From Tolypothrix sp. PCC 7910 (lineage in GTDB: Bacteria > Cyanobacteriota > Cyanobacteriia > Cyanobacteriales > Nostocaceae), in NCBI RefSeq assembly GCF_011769525.1, contig NZ_CP050440.1:186001-250000 (forward strand): 64,000 nt of DNA. Direction: 5' to 3'. The notes below the pieces were generated by a model. The model saw only the letters and a program-made list of their open reading frames with translations. It did not search any database and was not told the origin of the DNA. Of this stretch, positions 24,588 to 33,952 are shown in pieces (position 1 is the stretch's first letter; each line of letters begins with the position of its first letter). The translations under genes and the position numbers were made by a program.

Positions 24588-27500
24588 TTACCTGGAATCA
24601 CCGGAACCGCGCTCATCAACACTTCCCACCCCAGCGGCTACTTGTTCCTCTTGTCTATCAGAGTTAGGCGATTTGGTTTGATGAGCAGGTTTGCGTTTTA
24701 GGAAGCGTTCTTCCAAATTCTTGATGATGACATACAAAACTGGCACAATCAGCAAACTTAAAACTGTTGCTACCAGTAATCCCCCAAATAACGCTGTTCC
24801 TAATGACCAACGGGAGGCGGAACCTGCACCGGAGGCGATGACGAGGGGGAAGAATCCCAGCAGTGAGGCACTGGAGGTCATGACGATTGGTCGAAATCGC
24901 TCTTGGGCGGCTGTTAAGGCTGCTTGGGTAATTGTCATTCCTTGCTCAAAGGCTTGGTTGGCAAACTCGACAATCAAAATGGCGTTTTTGGAGGCGAGTC
25001 CGATTAACATTACCAAGGCGACGTTGGCGTAGACATCGTTTACTAAACCGCGCAATGATAGCGCACTCAATGCACCTAACAAGGCTAACGGTACAGTTAA
25101 CAGAATAATTGCTGGGTCAACATAACTTTCATACTGAGCCGCCAAGGTGAGGAACACCATAATAATCCCGAAGCCAAAAATTAGAATCCCCAAGTTACCT
25201 GCGGATAATTCTTCGCGGGCGGTTCCTGTCCAATCACTACCCACGCCTGGTAATGCGTTGGCGGTTACTGTTTGCTGCATGGCTTGGATTGCTTGTCCAC
25301 TACTGTAACCCTGTGCTTCTCTACCTTGGATACTGATGGAGCGGAAGCCGTTGTAGTGAGAGATGACGGCTGGCCCTGTAATTGGTGTAAGCTTCGCTAC
25401 TTCACTCAAGCGCACCATTTGGTTGTTTGTCGATCGCACATAAAGTTGATTAATATCATCAGGCGATCGCCGATAATTCCCCTCGGCTTGCACATAAACG
25501 CGGTAGCTCTGCTGTCCCAAAGTAAAATCGTTGACATACTGCGAACCGATAGCTGCGCCCAAGGTGTTGACAGCTTGCTGAAAATCAACATTAAGTGCTT
25601 CTAGGCGATTGCGATCAAAGTCGATTTGAAACTGGGGTGTACTGGCGGTAAACTGCGTAAACACACCACCAGCTAGGGATGGTTGTTGGTTGGCTTGAGC
25701 AATCACTGCTTGGGCGTTGGCGAAGAAGTCATCTATTGTCAATCTGCCATTGGTGCGGTCTTCCAGTTGTAACTCAAATCCCCCCAAGGTACTAAAACCT
25801 TGAATTGGCGGCGGATTAACTGCGGTGATAATCGCTTCTGGGATAGTTTGAAATGCGCCATTAATTCGCTTTAAAATTGCTGAGGCGCTTTGGTCTGGGT
25901 TGGTGCGTTCCTCCCAAGGTTTCAGTTTGGCAAAGAAGACACCGCGATTTGAGCCACTACCTGCAAAACCAAAGCCGGAAGTTGCAAAAACGTTTTCAAC
26001 TTCTGGTTCTTTTTGCAGAATTTGCTCAAGTTTGGTAATTACCTGATCTGTATAGTTAAGGGCGACTCCATCGGGGCCTTGAATAATCCCTAAGACAATC
26101 CCCTGGTCTTCATTGGGTACAAATCCGGTGGGGACATGGGTGAACATAAAATAAGTCCCAAATAATCCCACCACAAACAATGCCACGACAGCATAACGCA
26201 GGCGAATTAAAAAACGGACGATCGCCAGAAATCTGTCAATAATCCATCCCAAAATCTGATTAAATTTGTTAAAAAACCAGCCCAAGGGGCCGCGTTTGGG
26301 TTGAGGCGGACGCAGCAGAATCGCCGCCATACTGGGACTGAAGGAAAGGGCGTTAAAGGTGGAAATGGCGATGGAGAAGGCAATTACTAAGGCGAACTGC
26401 TGATACATTTTCCCGGTGGAACCTGGGAAAAATGCCACCGGAATAAACACCGCCATCAATACCAGCGATGTTGCAACTACCGCCCCCGTCAATTCTTCCA
26501 TTGCTTCAAAGGAAGCTTGCAGGGGCCTAACTCCCTGTTCAATTTTACGGGCGATCGCTTCCACAACGATAATCGCGTCATCTACGACTAACCCTGTGGC
26601 TAAGATTAAGCCAAATAAAGTTAAATTGTTGAGTGAAAATTTAAATATATAAGCAAACGCTAACGCGCCAATCAGCGACACCGGAATCGCCACAATGGGA
26701 ATAATTGTGGCGCGCCAGTCTTGGAGAAACAGAAAAATCACCAAGACAACTAGGGCGATCGCTTCCGCCAGAGTTTTCACTACTTCTTCTAGAGAAGCTT
26801 GCACAAACCCCACGGTATCGTAAACGATCTGGGTTTTTAATCCGGGTGGAAACTCTTTGCTTAACTCCTCCATCTGCGCTTCAATGTTTTTCGCTACATC
26901 TAGCGCATTACTTCCTGGCGACTGATAAATTGCCAGCCCAATCGCAGGTTTACCGTTATTTCTGGCATTACTGACGTAAGTCTCTGAGCCGAGTTCCGCA
27001 CGCCCCACATCTCGGAGTTTAATTAAATCCCCATTACTCCCCGTTTTAATTACTAGGTTCTCAAACTCTGACGCATTTTGAAATTGACCATTTACCCGCA
27101 ACGGAATTTCATAGCTTTGTCCTGGGGGTATGGGTGCTTGTCCAATAGTCCCAGCACCAGCGAGAATATTTTGCGATCGCAGTGCTGTCGCCACATCTGC
27201 CACGGTTAATTGCCGACTCGCTAAAGCATTGGGATCGAGCCACAACCGCATGGCATAGCGTTTTTCACCAAAAATCGTTAAATCGCCCACCCCAGGCGTT
27301 CGCAGCAGTTGATCGCGTAAATTTAGGTCAATATAGTTACTAATAAATAGCGGGTCGTACTCGTTATTTTCGGCATAGAACGTATACACCAACAAAATAC
27401 TTGTGGAAGCCGTTTGTGCTGTCACACCAAGTTGTTGCACGCTGGTTGGTAAGCGGGGTGTCGCCCGGGCGATGCGATTTTGGACGTTTACTTGGTCAAT

Positions 27501-27812
27501 ATTTTTATCTGTTCCTGCCCCAAAATATACTGAAATTTGGCTACTGCCAGCGGAACTGTTCGAGGTCATGTATTGCATACCCTCGACACCATTAATTTGC
27601 CGCTCTAGGGTTGTAGTAACAGCACTTTCAACGGTTGACACATCTGCCCCTGTATAGTTAGCAGACACCTGAACGCGAATCGGAGCAATATCTGGCAAAT
27701 AATTGAGTGGTAGTAGCGGAATACACACGCACCCCACAATCAGAATCACTAGGGTACAAACGGTAGTTAATACCGGGCGTTTGATAAAGTTGTTCGCAAT
27801 CGACACGCTCAA
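24588..27812 (-). CDS. RND efflux pump inner-membrane subunit (HAE1/AcrB type)
   Basis: 1074 residues. Proton-driven drug or hydrophobic-compound exporter. The start MSVSIANNFIKRPVLTTVCT is typical of the family, whose first helix begins at residue 12. A large periplasmic loop follows, then a membrane block with VARVEAIARKIEQG-like motif D region (VDDAIIVVEAIARKIEQG, which carries the proton-relay Asp pair), a second loop and a second block ending LLIVPVLYVIIKNLEERFLK. The C-terminal tail is short and charged. It lies 11 bases after its adaptor gene. No outer-membrane TolC gene is adjacent, so a shared TolC is presumed. Substrates cannot be told from sequence. Confidence 0.92.
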   Translation of the reverse strand: MSVSIANNFIKRPVLTTVCTLVILIVGCVCIPLLPLNYLPDIAPIRVQVSANYTGADVSTVESAVTTTLERQINGVEGMQYMTSNSSAGSSQISVYFGAGTDKNIDQVNVQNRIARATPRLPTSVQQLGVTAQTASTSILLVYTFYAENNEYDPLFISNYIDLNLRDQLLRTPGVGDLTIFGEKRYAMRLWLDPNALASRQLTVADVATALRSQNILAGAGTIGQAPIPPGQSYEIPLRVNGQFQNASEFENLVIKTGSNGDLIKLRDVGRAELGSETYVSNARNNGKPAIGLAIYQSPGSNALDVAKNIEAQMEELSKEFPPGLKTQIVYDTVGFVQASLEEVVKTLAEAIALVVLVIFLFLQDWRATIIPIVAIPVSLIGALAFAYIFKFSLNNLTLFGLILATGLVVDDAIIVVEAIARKIEQGVRPLQASFEAMEELTGAVVATSLVLMAVFIPVAFFPGSTGKMYQQFALVIAFSIAISTFNALSFSPSMAAILLRPPQPKRGPLGWFFNKFNQILGWIIDRFLAIVRFLIRLRYAVVALFVVGLFGTYFMFTHVPTGFVPNEDQGIVLGIIQGPDGVALNYTDQVITKLEQILQKEPEVENVFATSGFGFAGSGSNRGVFFAKLKPWEERTNPDQSASAILKRINGAFQTIPEAIITAVNPPPIQGFSTLGGFELQLEDRTNGRLTIDDFFANAQAVIAQANQQPSLAGGVFTQFTASTPQFQIDFDRNRLEALNVDFQQAVNTLGAAIGSQYVNDFTLGQQSYRVYVQAEGNYRRSPDDINQLYVRSTNNQMVRLSEVAKLTPITGPAVISHYNGFRSISIQGREAQGYSSGQAIQAMQQTVTANALPGVGSDWTGTAREELSAGNLGILIFGFGIIMVFLTLAAQYESYVDPAIILLTVPLALLGALSALSLRGLVNDVYANVALVMLIGLASKNAILIVEFANQAFEQGMTITQAALTAAQERFRPIVMTSSASLLGFFPLVIASGAGSASRWSLGTALFGGLLVATVLSLLIVPVLYVIIKNLEERFLKRKPAHQTKSPNSDRQEEQVAAGVGSVDERGSGDSR

Positions 27813-27823
27813 GTCTCCTGGAT

Positions 27824-29137
27824 TTAGGATTGGGGTTGAATGGGTGTGCCTTCTCTCAGTTTGAGAATGCCAGAGGTAACAATGGTTTCGCCTGGTTTAA
27901 GCCCATCAAGAACTTGATAATTCGTTCCTTGAATATCACCAAGGCGCACTAAACGCTGATGCACAATTTGCTGTGGTTTGCCGTTAACAGTTGTGTTTTC
28001 TGTGACAAACACAAAACTCTGTCCGCCAATCCGAGAAATGGCAACGGTGGGAATTAATATCCCTGGTTGGCGATTCCAAATAATCCGCGCCTGCACATAT
28101 TGCCCATCGCGCAATCGTCCTTGGGAATTATTAAAACGGGCCTTGCTCAAAATCGATTGCTGATTGGAACTAACTGTGGGAGAAATATAGTTAATTGCCC
28201 CCGTGCCAATTACTTTTTGTGTCGTCGGCTCGACTAACTGTACAGGTAAACCAGCTCGCAGCTGCTTCAAGCGATTGGAAGGTACAGAAAGATTTAAATC
28301 CAGGGCATCATTTTGAATAATGGTGGTGATTGTTTGCCCGGTGGAAACATAATCCCCAATTTTTACAGGAAATTCACCGACTATGCCATTAATCGGTGAT
28401 ACTACGCGTTTAAGATTCACATTTACTTGCGCCGCCGCCGTACCAGCTTGGGCTTGGCGAATATTAGCCTGAGCTTGCCTAATGCCAGCATTAGCGGCTG
28501 CAACTTCCTTATCTGCAGCTTGTAAATCCGCGATCGCAGCTTGCACATTATTCCTGGCAATATCTAACTGCTGTGTTGCCAATGCCCCCTCACTGACTAA
28601 TTGTTGGGTGCGATTCAATTGGGTTTGCTGGAGTTGAAGATTTGCCGCTACCTTAGTACGCTGTGCCTGGGCTTGTTGTAGTTGCGCTTGCGCCGTTTTT
28701 AACCCCGCTTGGGCAGCATTAGCCGCGGCGATGGAACTAGCAACATTCGCCTGAGTCTGATCTAAACTCAAAGATGCGATCGGCGTTCCCTTCTGCACCC
28801 GTTGCCCGCTAGACACGAGAATATTTTCAATTCGCCCCTGAATTTGCGGTTGTAGGGTCACTTTTTGTTGTGCTTCTAAAGCCCCCACAAAATTGGTACT
28901 TTCTTCAGTTGTGCTAGTGCCAACTTGCTGAACCTTTACTGGTAATGCCGCATTTTTAGCACCTGCGGCGGGAGCAGATTGAGTGGGAGCAGCTGCACGC
29001 TGATTCCCAAAACGAGAAAACACAGTCATCCCGCCAATAGCTAAGACTAAACCCAGCCCCAACCCTACCAGTAGCCCTTGCTGTCCTGAAAGCCTTCTGA
29101 AAGCGGAATTATTGATTTTCGGATTAGGAGTTTCCAT
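27824..29137 (-). CDS. RND efflux periplasmic adaptor (AcrA/MexA type)
   Basis: 437 residues. It bridges the inner-membrane pump to an outer-membrane channel. One N-terminal membrane anchor (LLVGLGLGLVLAIGGMTVF) is followed by an Ala/Pro-rich spacer, the first lipoyl half (GRIENILVSSGQRVQKGTPI), a long Gln/Ala-rich coiled-coil hairpin (about 130-225), the second lipoyl half (RVVSPINGIVGEFPVKIGDY), then beta-barrel and membrane-proximal domains. It is first in a two-gene operon with the pump, 11 bases apart. The transcription start should lie in 29138-29240, close to a strong hairpin. Confidence 0.92.
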   Translation of the reverse strand: METPNPKINNSAFRRLSGQQGLLVGLGLGLVLAIGGMTVFSRFGNQRAAAPTQSAPAAGAKNAALPVKVQQVGTSTTEESTNFVGALEAQQKVTLQPQIQGRIENILVSSGQRVQKGTPIASLSLDQTQANVASSIAAANAAQAGLKTAQAQLQQAQAQRTKVAANLQLQQTQLNRTQQLVSEGALATQQLDIARNNVQAAIADLQAADKEVAAANAGIRQAQANIRQAQAGTAAAQVNVNLKRVVSPINGIVGEFPVKIGDYVSTGQTITTIIQNDALDLNLSVPSNRLKQLRAGLPVQLVEPTTQKVIGTGAINYISPTVSSNQQSILSKARFNNSQGRLRDGQYVQARIIWNRQPGILIPTVAISRIGGQSFVFVTENTTVNGKPQQIVHQRLVRLGDIQGTNYQVLDGLKPGETIVTSGILKLREGTPIQPQS

Positions 29138-29522
29138 TAGTGCAACCTTCCACTACCCAAGCAAAATTAATTAGATGTAAATTTTTAACTTACTTATTAA
29201 CTAGTGATTCATCATCAAAGTTATGAGAATTTGCCAGGGTTCAGCTCACCGACTTCTTTGAGAAGTCGGTGAGCTCGCAGCCCAACATTATTAACGCGAT
29301 AGCCTTCTAAAGCGGAACAATTAATTATTAGCTGAACTAAATAATTAGTCCTCCAACCTGAGTAGGAAAATATTCACTTCAACTCTCAATACTGCTCGGT
29401 TAAGGATTTTTAAGTTGGAATTTGGTTTGGGGAAAAGGTGAAAGGGTAAGGGTTAAAGGTTTTTTATTGCCCCTTTTCCCCTTCCCCTTTTGCCCTTAAC
29501 CGACAAGTATTGCCTCAAAACT
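29138..29522. other. Intergenic region with strong hairpin and MITE copy B
   Basis: 385 bases without a gene. A perfect 14-base stem, GCTCACCGACTTCT (29244-29257) with AGAAGTCGGTGAGC (29261-29274), has a three-base loop. The MITE-like element follows at 29389-29511. The hairpin could end the nitroreductase transcript or influence the RND operon leader. A shorter related hairpin (GACTTCTGAAAGAAGTC) stands near 42531. Confidence 0.6.
29389..29511. repeat. MITE-like element, copy B (123 bp)
   Basis: Inverted relative to copy A: starts AATACTGCTCGGTTAAG and ends CTTAACCGACAAGTATT. Its right end is 12 bases from the nitroreductase stop. Confidence 0.78.
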
Positions 29523-30167
29523 TTAATCTTGGCTGTTGATGACTGGTGAGACTTGATTCCAACTACCAGAGAATACATATGTTTCTAAAGGTTTGCGGCT
29601 GCGTAGCGCCAACTCTCGTTGCTGTAACCTTTCTGAGAGAGTTTGCGGATCGCCAAGATAGCCAAGTGCGATCGCAGCTACAGGCTCATAACCATCTGGA
29701 ATGCTGTATACTTCTTTGGCTTTAGGGACATCAAATCCCGCCATTTGGTGAATAAATAGCCCTAACGCCATTGCTTGGATTGCTAAAGTAGTCGTCGCCG
29801 CGCCGACATCATGAAAAGCGTGCCGATTTTCTACACCGTTGCGCTCAAAGTTAAGTTTGGCTACAGAAATTATCAAAACAGGGGCATTTTTCGCCCATTC
29901 TTGATTTCCTTCAGCTAGACAATCTAATAAACGTTGAAATTCTGCTGGATTATCTTTAGTAGCAACAATAAAACTCCACGGCTGCTCATTATAAGATGAT
30001 GCTGCCCATCCTGCTGCTTCTAAAATAGTGCATAATTTATCTGTTTCCACTGGTTCCTCAGAAAAAGCCAAAGGACTCCACCGTTCCCGCAGCAGTTCTT
30101 CAACTGGATATAGAGTATCAGCTGTTTTGTTAGTCATTAGCAGCTCTTTTCTGGCAGCAATATTCAT
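29523..30167 (-). CDS. Nitroreductase-family flavoprotein
   Basis: 214 residues (204 if the ATG at 30137 is used, which also has a purine-rich upstream stretch). FMN-dependent NAD(P)H oxidoreductase of the nitroreductase fold. Visible motifs: RERWSPLAFSEEPV near the start, ASSYNEQPWSFIVAT (FMN-binding Arg/Ser region), DVGAATTTLAIQAMALGLFI, and YEPVAAIALGYLGDP. These family members reduce quinones, nitro compounds or act as oxygen-insensitive dehydrogenases. Physiological substrate unknown. It reads the same way as the RND genes but is separated by a MITE and hairpin, so likely independent. Confidence 0.88.
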   Translation of the reverse strand: MNIAARKELLMTNKTADTLYPVEELLRERWSPLAFSEEPVETDKLCTILEAAGWAASSYNEQPWSFIVATKDNPAEFQRLLDCLAEGNQEWAKNAPVLIISVAKLNFERNGVENRHAFHDVGAATTTLAIQAMALGLFIHQMAGFDVPKAKEVYSIPDGYEPVAAIALGYLGDPQTLSERLQQRELALRSRKPLETYVFSGSWNQVSPVINSQD

Positions 30168-30229
30168 TAGACCTTTACCTCAAACTTTTATGCGCGCAGC
30201 AATCTATTAATAGTGTGTGTCACGGCTAG

Positions 30230-30264
30230 CTAAAAAAACTCCACCCAGAAGAGGATGGAGTTTT
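30230..30264 (-). terminator. Terminator of the PEP-CTERM gene
   Basis: AAAACTCCA (30235-30243) pairs with TGGAGTTTT (30256-30264), and on the minus strand the stem runs into seven T residues. It starts about 26 bases beyond the stop. Confidence 0.75.
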
Positions 30265-30289
30265 ACGCCGACTTCTATTTGATGGAGAT

Positions 30290-31468
30290 TTATTTTACTT
30301 GTAGTGGATTTGTTACTCTCTTTTTCAAGCTTGAATAGCAAGCCAAAAGTAGCCCTATGAGACTAGGTAATGTTGAAGTTGGTTCTGGTACTGGTTTTAT
30401 TTTATTACTCTCTGAGAAGTAATCACCTTTCATGAAACCGAACTGAGATGAGTTACTAAACCCTAGTATTTGAATCCCCATTGTTGATATTGTAGGGAAG
30501 TCCAATGGTGCTACCAGTGATTTGCTTGAATCTAAGATAGTAGAAGGTGTTACGGTATCTGCCACAAACTTTGCAAGGAGATTTGCTGAAGTGGATGATT
30601 CCTCTAAAACGGTGTCTTTAGAGGTAAAAATACCCAAGTTAATTGATACGTTATCTGTATTGGTTTCTGGATCAGCAGGGTTCAGTGTATTGATGAGAGA
30701 TAACCCAGCTATTATTTGCTGATTATTCTTCATTATGTTATCAAGTTTAGAGTCTACCTCTGCCTCTGTGACAATAGTTCCGTTTAAATCCTTAATTTCT
30801 GCCAGAGAAAAAACTTCATCAGGTTTGGGATTAAACACTTTTGGTATGAAGGTAAACTGAGAGGGTTGTTTTGATACCCAAGTAAAGTTATTTTTACTAA
30901 TGCTAGATGAGCGTTTTGGGTTGATAAAAGCTCCAGTAGAAATACTTTGGTTTGCAACCTTAGTTAGCCTTTTCGAGAAATATGGAAACGAGAAATTTGC
31001 ACCTGGTTGGAATCTAAATGCTTCCTTCTCAGGATTATCAAATGTGATCTGGCGATGATTTACTACTGGAGCAAGGGATGGTAGCTTTGCACTATTAAGT
31101 GGCTTTTTTATGGTGTGTATAAAATCTGGTCTTAAATTGGGAATCGTTTTGTTGTGGTAAGTAGCAACAATATTAGCACCTACAATTGGCAAGCTACTTA
31201 CATAATTACCAGAAATACTGGCATCTTTGCTAATATTTTTACTGTTGATAATGTAATCTGAAAACTGATTATCGTAGGAGCTATCAAACGATAGATTATT
31301 TGATGATACAGAACGTAAACTAATTGCCTTTTGTTGCGTAACTATTGCTTTATTTGGAGAATTAGATAGAGTCCTAGAGTCTCTATCTATCATATAGAAA
31401 GTGGCAGCTTCAGCCTTCCCAGTCAAGCTAATAAATATTATGGGAATAATTATTAATTGGCGTACCAT
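30290..31468 (-). CDS. Exported protein with PEP-CTERM sorting signal
   Basis: 392 residues. A signal peptide (MVRQLIIIPIIFISLTGKAEA) is followed by a Ser/Asn-rich region without recognised domains. The C-terminus reads VPEPTSTLPSLIGLLLACYSSLKKR: the Pro-Glu-Pro motif, hydrophobic span and basic tail of PEP-CTERM proteins, which are processed by an exosortase and usually tied to exopolysaccharide. The function of the main body is unknown; it includes a stretch EIKDLNGTIVTEAEVDSKLD with acidic character. It is transcribed alone, with a terminator behind it. No exosortase gene is in the window. Confidence 0.72.
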   Translation of the reverse strand: MVRQLIIIPIIFISLTGKAEAATFYMIDRDSRTLSNSPNKAIVTQQKAISLRSVSSNNLSFDSSYDNQFSDYIINSKNISKDASISGNYVSSLPIVGANIVATYHNKTIPNLRPDFIHTIKKPLNSAKLPSLAPVVNHRQITFDNPEKEAFRFQPGANFSFPYFSKRLTKVANQSISTGAFINPKRSSSISKNNFTWVSKQPSQFTFIPKVFNPKPDEVFSLAEIKDLNGTIVTEAEVDSKLDNIMKNNQQIIAGLSLINTLNPADPETNTDNVSINLGIFTSKDTVLEESSTSANLLAKFVADTVTPSTILDSSKSLVAPLDFPTISTMGIQILGFSNSSQFGFMKGDYFSESNKIKPVPEPTSTLPSLIGLLLACYSSLKKRVTNPLQVK

Positions 31469-31829
31469 AAGTTTAAAATTACCTTCATACTTCTATCACG
31501 ATTGCAAAATTTTTCGCATCCTATCACTTAGTTGAGAGTACTTACTTTAACGATAGATTAAGGTCACTAGCTCTTTACATAATTAGGCTTTCACATAATG
31601 CTTATGTAAAGTTACTCTGCTACGTTCTGTCATCGATGAACACTAAATACTTTATATATATAAGTTTCAGCAATTTTTATTGGCATTTATTAGATTGCAA
31701 ATCCTCAGTATATACCCGTAGAAAGCCTATAAAATTTATTAAGGTAATTTGAATTGGGCTGCAGGGCAACCATGCTCAAAAATGAAAGAAGCATTTATTG
31801 TGATTCCTGCAGGGGATTTTGAATTAATA
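31469..31829. other. Intergenic, nothing recognised
   Basis: 361 bases, AT-rich, between the PEP-CTERM gene and Dus. No repeat, hairpin with T-run or coding frame stands out. Confidence 0.4.
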
Positions 31830-32852
31830 TCACACGCCTTGATAGGGTTCTAGGGCTAAAGTTTTTGTTTCTTCACTCAGGAGAAAGCGATCGCAGATTT
31901 TAAATAGTTCTACTTCAGTTTGTGCCTGACGCATCAACCGTAGGAAAAGCCCTTGGGCATCTACACTTAAGGCAATGTAATTCAGGAACATTTTCAGGTA
32001 GCCTACCCGCGCGCGCTCTGGTATATTTGGGGCTTCGGGAGTTTGCCATAAACGCTCAATATAGTTGCGTACTTCTACTAATGGCATGGGTGCGATCGCT
32101 TCTTGTCGCAAAGCTTGGCGAATTTGATTAAATAGCCAAGGATTCCCAATCGCCCAGCGCCCGACCATCACACCTGCTGCGCCCGTTTGGGAAAGTACTT
32201 CTAAGGCTTTTTTCGCTGAGTAAATATTACCGTTGGCAAGCACTGGACAATTTACCCACCTTACAGCTTCAGCAATCAAATCATATTTGACTGGCCCGTG
32301 GTACATATCTTTGACCGTGCGACCATGCAAACTTAGTAAATCAATGCTGTGACGATTAATCAAATCTAAAATCTTGTAAAAAGTATCTGTATTTTCAAAG
32401 CCTACACGCATCTTCACAGTTAAAGGGCGATCGCTGATTGCTTGTCGCAATTCTCCCAAAATCCGATCCACTTTTTCTGGTGTGAGCAGCAATCCACCCC
32501 CAACTTGCTTGCGATAGATTCTCGGTGCTGGACAGCCCATATTCAAGTCAACGCCAGCAATATTATAGTTGCAGAGTTCCTTTGCTGTTCTGACCAAATC
32601 TGGAATGCTTTCGCCAATCATTTGAGCAAAAACTGGGCGGCCTGTGTCGTTTTCAGTGATTGCTGCCAGAATGTTACGATTTAGCCGTGAAGTCTCATTG
32701 ACGCGGAAATACTCGGTAAAAAAGTAGTCAGGGCTACCGTATTGGGCAATTACTTTCATAAACCACAGGTTTGTCACATCCTGCATGGGCGCAAGAGCAG
32801 TGATAGGTAAGCCTGTTTGCAGGGATTGAGGGAGCGATACCTGGGACAACAT
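31830..32852 (-). CDS. dus: tRNA-dihydrouridine synthase
   Basis: 340 residues, FMN-dependent TIM barrel that reduces uridines in tRNA. The start ITALAPMQDVTN is the FMN-site signature; VDLNMGCPAPRIYRKQVGGG carries the catalytic Cys (Cys107); LTVKMRVG, LLSLHGRTVKDMYHG and VLANGNIYS follow in the expected order. The C-terminal helical tRNA-binding domain is present. Which of the Dus subfamilies (A, B, C) it belongs to is not clear; the sequence NMGCPAPRIYRKQVGG is closer to DusC-like enzymes than to DusB. It appears to be a single gene. Confidence 0.92.
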   Translation of the reverse strand: MLSQVSLPQSLQTGLPITALAPMQDVTNLWFMKVIAQYGSPDYFFTEYFRVNETSRLNRNILAAITENDTGRPVFAQMIGESIPDLVRTAKELCNYNIAGVDLNMGCPAPRIYRKQVGGGLLLTPEKVDRILGELRQAISDRPLTVKMRVGFENTDTFYKILDLINRHSIDLLSLHGRTVKDMYHGPVKYDLIAEAVRWVNCPVLANGNIYSAKKALEVLSQTGAAGVMVGRWAIGNPWLFNQIRQALRQEAIAPMPLVEVRNYIERLWQTPEAPNIPERARVGYLKMFLNYIALSVDAQGLFLRLMRQAQTEVELFKICDRFLLSEETKTLALEPYQGV

Positions 32853-33126
32853 AGAAGATGAAGAGCATTCGACAAAGCATCACTCTATCAAAAAATCGTT
32901 GCTGTGTTTCCAGGCATCTAGAAAATTAAATATAAAAAATATGTTTATTTATTCTACAAACCGCCTAAAAATCAGCCAATTCCTACATCATAAAAATTGA
33001 AACATACTGTAAGCAAACCTGTGGAAATAGACCCCACTATGTTACGAAAAACAAATAGGCTGGAACCCCTTACAAATGACAAATGATAGCCCTTATCATC
33101 TATCTTTAATTGCTACATTCTACTTA

Positions 33127-33378
33127 TCAAACACGTTGCTTTAAACGCTTTTCTCTACCGAGTAATAAAACTAGATAAAAACGCTTTTTAAAAAAGGGAA
33201 TAGAAAGCCTCATATCTACAGCATGGTTCCTGCTAACTCGATTTTCAAACACCCTTTTTAGCTCTGCTAATTGGGCAGGAGTAAAAGTAGCTGCTGTTTG
33301 AGGAGGTATCCGAGCGAAAAATTTTTGGACAAAAGGATCGGGTTGTGAATTAGGTTTAGTCAAACGGTTTTTAGACAT
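33127..33378 (-). CDS. Small protein, paralogue of the next gene
   Basis: 83 residues. It aligns with the first 80 residues of the gene at 33473: both have a start similar to DPFVQKFFARIPPQTAATFT, then PAQLAELKRVF, a His-Asp-x-Arg segment (HAVDMRLSIPF) and RFYLVLLLGREKR. It is basic at the C-terminus and lacks the membrane segment of its paralogue. AGGA stands eight bases before the ATG. No family is recognised. Confidence 0.65.
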   Translation of the reverse strand: MSKNRLTKPNSQPDPFVQKFFARIPPQTAATFTPAQLAELKRVFENRVSRNHAVDMRLSIPFFKKRFYLVLLLGREKRLKQRV

Positions 33379-33472
33379 ATTACTTTCCTGGCAAGAATTA
33401 ATAAATTTTCTAATAGCTCGTAATTACGAAATTCTCTTAGTATTTATATTTCATATGTTGGAGCCATTGGTA

Positions 33473-33952
33473 TTAGAAATCAGGGCTGTGTTGATAATCC
33501 CAACATTTACCATCACGCCAGCTTCTATTGGTATTTTCACATTCTGATTGTTCAGAAATCCAAGGAATTGAAGTTGGATAATAAGATTGAGATTTGGAAA
33601 TACGAGAAGATAAAGCGAAAGAAAATATAGTATAGCTAGAAGCCGATATAATTGCCAGAATTGCTATGATAAACAGGATATTTTTAATAGTCCAAAAAGG
33701 ATATAACCCTTTTTCATAGCGTAAACGCTTTTGAGAACGGCGTTCTGAACCTCCTAGTAATACCAAATAAAACCTTAATCCGGGAATCGGTACTGTAAGT
33801 CTAATGTCTAAAGAATGACGAGTCCAAGCACTAGAGCCAAAACCCTTTTTGATGGCTGCTAATTGCTCTAATGTAAAGGAATTTGCTACTTCAGGGTCAA
33901 TGTCAGCGAAAAGTTGCTCAAAATTAGGATCTGTATACTTAAGCTTTTGCAT
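33473..33952 (-). CDS. Paralogous protein with one membrane span and Cys-containing tail
   Basis: 159 residues. The N-terminal part (NFEQLFADIDPEVANSFTLE, HSLDIRLTVPIPGLRFYLV, LLGGSERRSQKRLR) repeats the pattern of the gene just downstream. A membrane span follows (about 92-113, IKNILFIIAILAIISASSYT), and the tail outside contains two Cys in SECENTNRSWRDGKCWDYQ, possibly a disulphide. The conserved RFYLVLL-G-E-R pattern marks a small domain shared by both; its role is unknown. The two genes are 94 bases apart on the same strand, a tandem duplication with different endings. Confidence 0.65.
   Translation of the reverse strand: MQKLKYTDPNFEQLFADIDPEVANSFTLEQLAAIKKGFGSSAWTRHSLDIRLTVPIPGLRFYLVLLGGSERRSQKRLRYEKGLYPFWTIKNILFIIAILAIISASSYTIFSFALSSRISKSQSYYPTSIPWISEQSECENTNRSWRDGKCWDYQHSPDF

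Noticed and set aside
24451-29511. Composite transposon formed by the two MITE-like copies and the RND genes
   Set aside because: No target duplication or transposase for these ends is visible, so only flanking is claimed.
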